From: Putridiphycobacter sp965230195
GTDB lineage: Bacteria > Bacteroidota > Bacteroidia > Flavobacteriales_D > Crocinitomicaceae
DNA: 64,000 bases
NCBI GenBank assembly: GCA_965230195.1
Contig: OZ245997.1
Location: 310,001-374,000, forward strand
Direction of reading: 5' to 3'
Below the pieces are notes generated by a model. That model was not told the DNA's origin. It worked only from the letters and a program-made list of their open reading frames with translations, and searched no databases. Position numbers and translations under genes: made by a program. This document shows, piece after piece, positions 1-9,000 of this stretch. How positions within the stretch are numbered: the stretch's first letter is position 1; each line of letters starts with the position of its first letter.

Positions 1-3000
1 CCGTATGCATCTCGGTCCATTTCCTGAGCCACGTCAACTGCGAAAGATCGGACGGCCCACAGCAGTAGGATTTGACATTTACGGATGTCTCCCTGCCAGC
101 GTCTGAAGGTGTCTTCTCAAAAACAACAAGCGACGCCAATGCTGCAATTCTCTGCTCAGCAGCCAGCTCTGCACAAAGAATGACAGCAGAGACGGTGCTT
201 TCCTTGCCGTCAAACGGATCGAGTGCGAGATTCTCTTCTGTGCACAACACGATCCGACACGGAATAGGATTCTGCCACTCCGAGAAGCAAACCCCGAGCC
301 ATATCAGGGCAAGCTCATTGGCGCACATATCCTGTGGCTGGTCCTTCATTCGCGAACCGAGCAGAGAGGGGAAAACCGCATCGAGATTCAAATTCTTTCT
401 TCCACTCTCTCTGCCGGCGGACAGATCGTTCAAGATCTTTGCGTGGAACTCCACAGTGGCTGTCCATTCGTCCGCGAACAGGAACACGGCATCTTGTGAC
501 TGAACAATAGCATCGAGCCGTTCAATGTAAGGAGCCATGTCGGGCATGGTCACGCCATCGACCTCCTCGTCAGGAGGGAAGTCTTCGGTTTCAGATCCGT
601 CGGAAGAATATTGAAAACTCCGACCACCAAAGGGCCAGATGGTCTTTCCAACATCCACGGCATATTTCCAGTATCCTTGTCCTCTCTTGGCCGATTTGTA
701 AACCTCCATGGCTTCGTGAACGAGATGCCGCAGCTCCTCGATCTTCTTCGCCTGGCACAGGAGCTTCTGCAGGTCCAAGATGTGTCCACCACTTCCGGGG
801 ACTCTCTGAACCGTCAACAGCCGTTCGTCCACCATCAATGTCGTCTTCCATCTGAGCGACGTCATGGCTATCTGCAGTGCCATTCTTCTGCGTTCTTCTG
901 CCAAGCGTTGATTACTCTTCAGGAGATTGACGATGACATGTCTGAGTTTCATGTCCGATGTCGACACCCTTTCCGACAGCAGCTTCTCCAAGTTGTAGCT
1001 CACTGCCTTGTCACAACAAACGCCTTGCGCTTGGAGCAATTCTCTGTAGCACGTCGCGAAGGAGACATCTTCGAGCGGGACAAAATAGACGGAGAGGTTT
1101 CCTATGGGGCGCCAGTGCCGCACGACATCGACGATCTTCTTGCCATCCGAAGACAACTCGGACTGCGCCGAAAGGGCTTCCAGCAGATCCTCGAGTTCCT
1201 TCAGCACATCTGCAATGTCCTCGATCATGAAGCGCCTGTCTTCCCAGTCAGTGTACGAGGAGTTGGCGACGAGCTGCTCGCACAAAGACACCAGCTTCTG
1301 AGGATGATCACAGACGAAATCCAGCCGTTGCCTCTCGTTGAGATGGACGGCCTTGAAGAACTCTGTCAGCGGAAGACATCCAGTGCTGTCGCAGACGCGT
1401 TGGAGTGCATCCTTGTTCCTGGCCCCTCTGGGAACTTCATCCGCGAGTTTGCGAATCGTCGACTCCTCCTGCGGATACAGCTTCACCGCCACTCGATTCA
1501 TGAACTGGAGGACGAGTCGTTCGAATGCGTCCATGTCCTGGATCTTCATGATGTGTCCGAACAGGATCTTAAGGGAAACGTGGACGACGGATGCAAAGAT
1601 GAGGCGGATGTCTTTGCTCTCGGCGACAAACGGCTTGACGGCGTCTCTGCTCTGTCGAATGGCATAGAACTTGGACGGTGGCACTTCTGCTGCCGCCTCG
1701 CAAGCGCTTCGAATGACTTCCTTCAGCTTCACCCAGTCTTCTTCGTCCTCCAAGAGAGATGCATAGACTCGCCATGCGCCCCACACAACAGCGTTGAAAA
1801 CAGGCTGATCGTTTCTGAGGAGAGAGATGACGAGGGAGGATGCTTCAAGCAGTGTGCGGAAACTGATGCCAGAGTCCTTTGCAATGGTAACCTGGCAGTT
1901 CCTGTCAAGCTCTTTGACTCTCGCGTGGACAAAGCAGAGGAGCTGAGCAGACATGTTGCCTCCGGCGTGGGAAGCGAACCTCTCTGACAGAATCTCCACG
2001 ACTTCGTGCTTCTCTAGGAACTCGGATGTTGCTTCGGAGACCCCTGCATCGATCTCGGGTAGCCAGATCTTGATCATTCTGTTCAGAAGGGGGTTGGACA
2101 GCTTGTGTGTGTTGATCCTGTTGAGGTCCGCCGTCGCAAAGAGCCGAGTATCTGGATGGATGCCGCATTGCCTCGACAGCCTTTCCCCCTCTGCATGCTC
2201 GTAGAGATTCAAGAACGGCTCCTCTTCGAAGAGCGACAGCACTCTCTCGATCACTTCGGGAGGTGCGGCGTTGATGTTGTCGAACAGAATGAACGTTCCA
2301 GACTTGAGAGCCTTCACGAGATCGGAGGTCACAAACTGAAAGACGACTGTCCTGTCTGCATCATCCATCGACGGCGGTAGCTTGTCTGACAGGACATGCA
2401 GTTCTTCGGCAAAGGAGATCGTCGATCCTCCATCGATGCTCTCCAGGAAATCGACGGCATCCTTCAGTCCTTGAACCAGTTCGTGGCCGATCCCCAAGTC
2501 AAACCGATGGAATCGCTTGTCGCTGGACGCTTCCTGGGAAGGATCGCTGCCGCACCGCGCCTTCTTGATCGCCCGGTAAAACTCCGTCTGCTTGTCCTTG
2601 GGAATGCGTTCGCAGAGAGCAAGTCCGGTTCTTATGATTCTGTCGCGAAGGTGCAGAAGTGCTTGGAGGACTTGGCCGTGAATAGAGTCTGTCCTTGCCG
2701 GCAACCACTGGCCGACCAGATCGGAGACATCACAGTCTCTGTGCAACGAGAGCACTAGTAACGGTCTGCCTGTCAAGGCCGCCAGCTCCTTCACCAGGCA
2801 CGTCTTCCTGGAGCACGTCGGTCCCTGCAGCAGGACGGTCCTGGTGGACTGGCTGGCCGCCGCCAGCAATTCGAGCTGCGCGACCGTCTCTTTGGTGTGC
2901 ACCAGAAGTCCGGAGGATGCGCGATCGGGATTCTTGTCTAAGTAAACGCTTCCGATGCGGACCAGATTGCTCACGGATGTGTCAATGGAAGTGCTGTTCG

Positions 3001-6000
3001 CTTCATCGACCAGCAGTTTTGGCTGTTCAACCGCATCATCGATGGCCTTCTGGATGCGTTCCTGAGCAGCCTGGTTCTCGAATCGATGCTTGAAGACGAG
3101 CTGCAATGCGTTGCGAAGCACGGCATCCACCACGGCGGCTCTCTCTTCGTCCGAAAGGTCTTTTCTCGAATCATCTGTCGCCACGATCTTGTAGTGAGAC
3201 AGCTGATCGCCGACGTTGCCAGCCACGATGTCTCTGACGGCCACGAGGTCGCGCAGATTGAATCTCTGCTTTCTGCTGGCGCCTCTGATCTCTCCCATCT
3301 CGACCATCAGGTGTACGCTCGTGAAAACGTCAAAGAGCTGCTGGATGCTGTTCTCACTGACGACCTCCTGACCGATGCGGTCGCTGAAAAGCTTCTTCAG
3401 AATCTCAAACAGTTCGTCATTGCTCTGGGGATCGAGCTCGACGGTCGTAAAGAGATTCCGGATGGATCTGGAGAGCTTCGTTCTGCCTCCCCCCTCGGCA
3501 GCAGGGTTCATCGTGGCGAAGATGTGGACATCCTTCACCGTTAGATTCTTTGCCCCCGACTGACCGGGAATCGCCAATCCGTGCTCGACAGCCGATCCGT
3601 TGAGCAACGGAACGAGCGATTCCAACACCTGAGGCGACAGCAGGTTGATCTCGTCCAGCAGTATCCATCTGCCTTGCTTGATTGCCTCGACGAGCTTGCC
3701 ATCCATCCAATCGAATGTCCGCCGATTGTCCTTGTACTGCGGAACATCCGATCCGAACAACTGCTCTGCGGTCGTGTCGCTCGAACAGTTGATGCGTTCC
3801 ACTCCTGTCCCCAGACGCCCGGCCACTTCGACCACGACTGCTGTCTTCCCGATCCCTGGCGGCCCTTCGAGCAGCAGAGGTGTCTTGGTGCAGACGGAGG
3901 CGAAGATGCGAGCGGTGTTGTCCACGACTGTCGGAGTTCTATGCAGCGCAGGTCGCCATGCGTTGTCCCCTTCTGTCTGAGGGGGAATGCTCAGTGCGAG
4001 ACCCACACCATCCAATCGAGCCAATCGATCGCCTCTACCTATTCGATCTTCGATCGTGATGCCAAAGGAGGAGGCGCTGTTCCCTTCCGTGGCCTTGACT
4101 TCGTCGAGTGCCTTGTCCAAGGCGCGAACTTCATCGCCGAAATGACTCAACAGGATGTTCTTTTGCTGTTCTGGCGTCAGGCCGAGGAGATAGAAGTATC
4201 TGGCTCCCAGCAGGACGATTCTCTCGAAAGTCATGGTCTCCCTCGGATGGTGTATGACAAAGTTGGCCCATCTGAGAGTTCTTCGAAAATCGGCGCATGG
4301 ATTCTCGTGTGTTTCTTCCACAGATGCAGACTGAATGGCTCGGATGGCATCCATCAGTTGAGAAGCTTCATTCGGATAATCATCTTTCGTCTCGCAGAAG
4401 AGCTTCGCATCGACAATCGACATGATATCCTCACTGGAGTACGCCGGGATGTGGATTCGCGTGATCCTACTCTTGGTGGCCTCCGAGAGTCTCGGTTTCT
4501 TGGCAGCGGACTCCAAATTTGCCGTTGTTACGAACGCGTAACCCGTCTCTGGAATATCCAGCGTCGCAGCACCGATTCCGCTGAGAGATGTGTCCTCAGG
4601 AATGGAGAATGTCGGATCCAGTTCGAGTGCACTGTTCAGTCGTTCTGTCACAGACTGTGGACATCGATCGTAGTCTTCAAGGACGCATATGTGCTTCAGC
4701 GTGATGGCATTGACAAACGGACCATCACGGAAGACAAAGCATCCATGGCTCTTAGCCCGACTGGCATCCGACATAAACGCACACAACTGGTTCATTCGTT
4801 GGACTGCTCGTTCCAGGGCAACCGGTGGGTGCTGATCGAAGACCTCGTTGAGCAAATCAACGATCTCCCTGACCGTTTCGAGGACTGAGTTAAATGCTCT
4901 GTATTCGGGCTCTTCGGCGCGTTCCCTTGCTTCGCTGATCTCGACTTCTGCATCTGCATCTGGGTGCCGGTCGCCAGAGAAACTGCCAGCAGCATCCCTC
5001 GATTCCTCTTCTCTCTGAACCTGGCCTCTGTCTTCATCGTTAGCTTCTCCCCATTCCGTGCCGCTGCTTGAACCATCACCGGATCCCTGGTCCTCGGCGG
5101 CCGGCGAATCCTCCTTGTTCTCGTCCATCGATTCCTGTTCCCTCTGAACGGGGCCTCCTTCTTCATCAGATCCTCCCCATTCCGTACCGCTGCTTGAACC
5201 ATCACCGGATCCCTGGTACTCGGCGGCCGGCGAATCCTCCATTTTCTCATCCGTGTCAGAGGGTGCAGACTGTGTATCTCTGACAGAGGCAGCCGAGAGC
5301 CGATCGTCTGGAATTCCTAGTCTTCCCTTGAAGAGTTCGTTGAGTACACTGATTCTTCTGGGAAGATCGCTCGCGCAGTCAATCCGTCGAATGTCGAGTT
5401 GTCGGTTTTCGGACTTGTCACTCACGATGAGCTCTGCCTCGATCTCTCGGAGAATGAAGTTGCCGATGGACAGCAACATCTCAAGGACTTCCACTGTGGA
5501 TGCTAGACGCACTTGGCCGATCAGCTCCGTCGCTTCGGAATCGGACGTCAAGTGTACCATCTGTGCCCTGTCCATCATCTCAGAGATCTCCAGCCACGTC
5601 CTGATCAGTTCTGTCTTGAACGAAGTCTCTCCGTACAGGAGCACTGGTTCCCTCGCCTTCATCGTGAATGCCAACTCGACGAGCTTATCTTGAAAGATCT
5701 TGGGAGGGAGCTTCGCAGCACTGCCGTGTTTCCACAGACGGCTTCGATCCAGTCGATATCCACTGAAGGAAACGCAGAGAGGTCCCTGGAAAAACGAGAG
5801 CCCGTGACTCGTCTCCTGGATGTGCTTCTCCTTGCAGGATCTTGCGATTATCTCTGCTTCTTCGCCGAATGCCTGTCTGATGAGCGACAGGAGCTGCTGT
5901 CCTTCGTCCTCTGTGGAGACCAGTGGATTGAGCAGTGACATGACGACAGCGGCCCAAGATGTTGTTCCTCCTGCGTTCTCTGCTCGGAGAAGCTTGAAAC

Positions 6001-9000
6001 GGCGAACCACCTTGATCAGGTCTCTCATGGTTAGACGGAAGATCCCGGAGGACGCAAAGTACAGACTGGACAGACGCTCTGCGTCTGCCATGCTCACGAT
6101 GTCCCTGTACTCTTCCCTCTGGAATCTCCTGTAGATGATGTCGGCGAATTCTTCTTCCGGAAAGTCGCCCACACCCACCTCCAGGAAACGGTTCTGCACC
6201 GTGATTGGCAGGAGTTTTCTTCCGTCTCCACCTCCGTGGAATGGATTTTGCGTGGCGAAGAATCTGAATTCTGGATGGACGTTGATCGTCATGCCGGTGC
6301 CCGGAATCTGAACCACCCGAGAGCCCTCCAGGAACGGCATCAGTGCTGCGGCTACGGAGAGGGGTGCGAGATTGAACTCATCTGCCACGAACCAGTCTCC
6401 GTTCTCCATGGCTTGAACGAGGACGCCTTTGGAGTAATGAAATCCGGCCTTGTCGGGCAGCCATGTCCCGAAGTAGTCCTGCAGCGTGGTGGTGTCGCTG
6501 TTGCTCAGAACAGTGACAGGGTTGCTGCGTCCACGGAACTTTCTCAGTCCTCTGATCAGAGCAGTCTTTCCCACTGCAGGCTTTCCTTCGAGGAGAACGG
6601 GTTTGTTCGTGCAGACGCCGAGCAGAACGGCATCGGCGTATGCTTCTCTCGATCGAGTCAGCACCAGTTCCGGATCCACCTCGACGCTCTCACGCAGTTG
6701 CAGTCTGCTCAGAACGTCCGAACGGCAGCCCATGTGATCCAGCAGGTCACTGCTTTGCTGTCGGTCCTTGGCGCGGAAGACAAATGCTGCCATCAGTGCA
6801 CAATGCAGGCAGTCCCTTGCATCTGTCTGCGGATACCGGACCATCAGGTTTGTCGCGATGTCCAGGAATGTGACGAAATGTCTGAAGCTGCACCTTCCTC
6901 CCTGCCTGTGCAGAAAGCTTCGGATTCTTAGACAGTAATCGCAGATGCCTTCGGCATGCTGTCGACAATGCTCGTCGCACAGGGAGCATCGCAGCATGGA
7001 GTGCAGGACGGAGCAGAACTCTCTGTCTGGCAGCCGTGCGGGATCGTCCACATGCACTGTGAGGAATCGGTTGGCCAGGGCGGCAGTCAGTTCGTTCGAC
7101 GAGCTGTCGTATCCTCTCGAAGCAACGCCCTTCGGAGTGTGCGTTGCGATGAACTGGAATCCTGCCGCAGGCCCCGGCACCTTGGACACCGTCCCATCTG
7201 CCAGGACGCGGCAACGCAGATTCTTCGTCTCCCCCTTCTCCGACAGGCAGAGGATCTTCGGCGACTCCAGTACGGGGTTGACGCGCTCCTGCAACACTGC
7301 CTCTGCTTGACCGATGTTGTCCACGATGCAGGCGCTGCCATCTTTGAAGGATCTCGTCAGCGGACCGTCCCTCCACTCTATGGCGATGTCTTCACGGCTG
7401 TTCTCCTTGGGCAGGTGTTCTCCGAGCATGACGGAGGGTTCGCTCTCCGCGGTGAGCGTGACTTGCTCGTAGCGGTTTCTCAGGAGGAAGGCGATCGTCT
7501 TCGCCAAACAGGTCTTGCCCGATCCAGCACATCCCTCGATCAGAATGGGCTGCTCGCTCCGCAGCGCATTGACCAGCGCCGTCAGCAACGCACATGACTG
7601 ATCATTGAGCGCCACGGGCATCTCCGGCACGACAGAGCTGCGGAAAGGCACGGAGGCTCGATCGACGTTCCACTTCGCCGCAAAGATGTCCAGGATGACC
7701 GTCCGGGCTTCGTCCGTCCTGAAAGCGGGGCAGTAGATCTCGGCGCCAAGTCGGCCTAACTCCTCTGGATTGTCGCTCCTGAAGCACCCTGTCTGCAGGG
7801 CATCCGCGATCCACTGCGCCAACCAGAACTCGGAGAACGAACTGTACACTCCGTGACGTCGCATGAAGTCTGGATCGAGCACGGCTCGCGAGACATCTCC
7901 GTGGATGGACAAGCATCGCTCGACCGTCTTGACGCTGTCGTCCGGCAATGCTTTTGCAGGGAAGTGTCTTTTCCAAAAGGCCCCCGCTTCGAATCCGCAT
8001 CCCTGTCTGCCTTCCGATGTCAGAGCGCCGTATGCCTGCACCATTCTTTCGAAACTGGAAAGGGGTGTGCCCGACGGGGCGTTCTGCTGGCTGGCAGACA
8101 GGCCACTCTCGCTCAGGACGTCTCGAACCAGCTGCTGGCCGTCCTCCCTGAACCGGCTGCCGTAGATCAGCCATGCATAGTCGCCGAGCTCTTCGTCCGT
8201 CTTGGGCAGCTGTTCGGCGGTTGATATCATTGCTGTCCACATCAACAGCTCCCGGTTCGTGACGACGGTGTGGCTTCCCGTCTCGCAGCACCTGCTCTGG
8301 ATGGCTTCTCTGACGTCGCAATGGAAACCGGTCATCTTTCCTGCCACGGCGCGAATGAGATCCGTCTCTGCGCCTTCGAAGTGGCGGTGCAGTGTCGACT
8401 GTACGATGTGATCCCACTCTTGCTTCGGCAGCTCCTTGAAGTGCACGACGGAGAACTGAGAGAAGAAGGCGTGGCTCATTCGCTCTCTCTTTCCAGCCTG
8501 CCACGGATTCTGGGTGGCAAACAGCCTGAAGTTTGGATGCTTCTTCAGAATGCGAGGAGGCGTCAGTGCAGAGCTCTGGTCGCAAAGCACGATCTCGCCA
8601 CTCTCCAATGCATCGACGACCACCTTGAGGGCGCTCTCCTCCGCCAGGTTCATCTCATCGAGCAGGACCCAGTCGCCTTTCTCGAAGCTCCTGGCGAAGG
8701 GCTGCACATCGAGCACGATCTGCCCGACGGGATCGAATGATATCTTCGCCAGAAAGTCCTCCGGAGAGAGATTCGAGGACATGTTGAGACGGACCAATTC
8801 GACGCCCCTTCGGTCCGCCAGCTCCCTCAGAGTGGCCGTCTTCCCCACTCCAGATGCTCCGTAGAGCAGAACAGAGCGATCGTGCTCCACGATCTCTTCG
8901 ATCATCCGAATGTTCTCTTCTGTCGTCTCTGTTGGGATCAGAGATGCGGATCTCTCGCTGGAGCGATCGTCAGAGCCCTCCGTTGCGCCTTCCATCTCCG

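Noticed and set aside
611..1987. 458-codon plus-strand frame, and similar long plus-strand frames at 3581-4888 and 9524-10282
   Set aside because: They are antisense shadows of the giant AAA gene, which has clear AAA motifs on the minus strand; the plus-strand translations look like no protein family.
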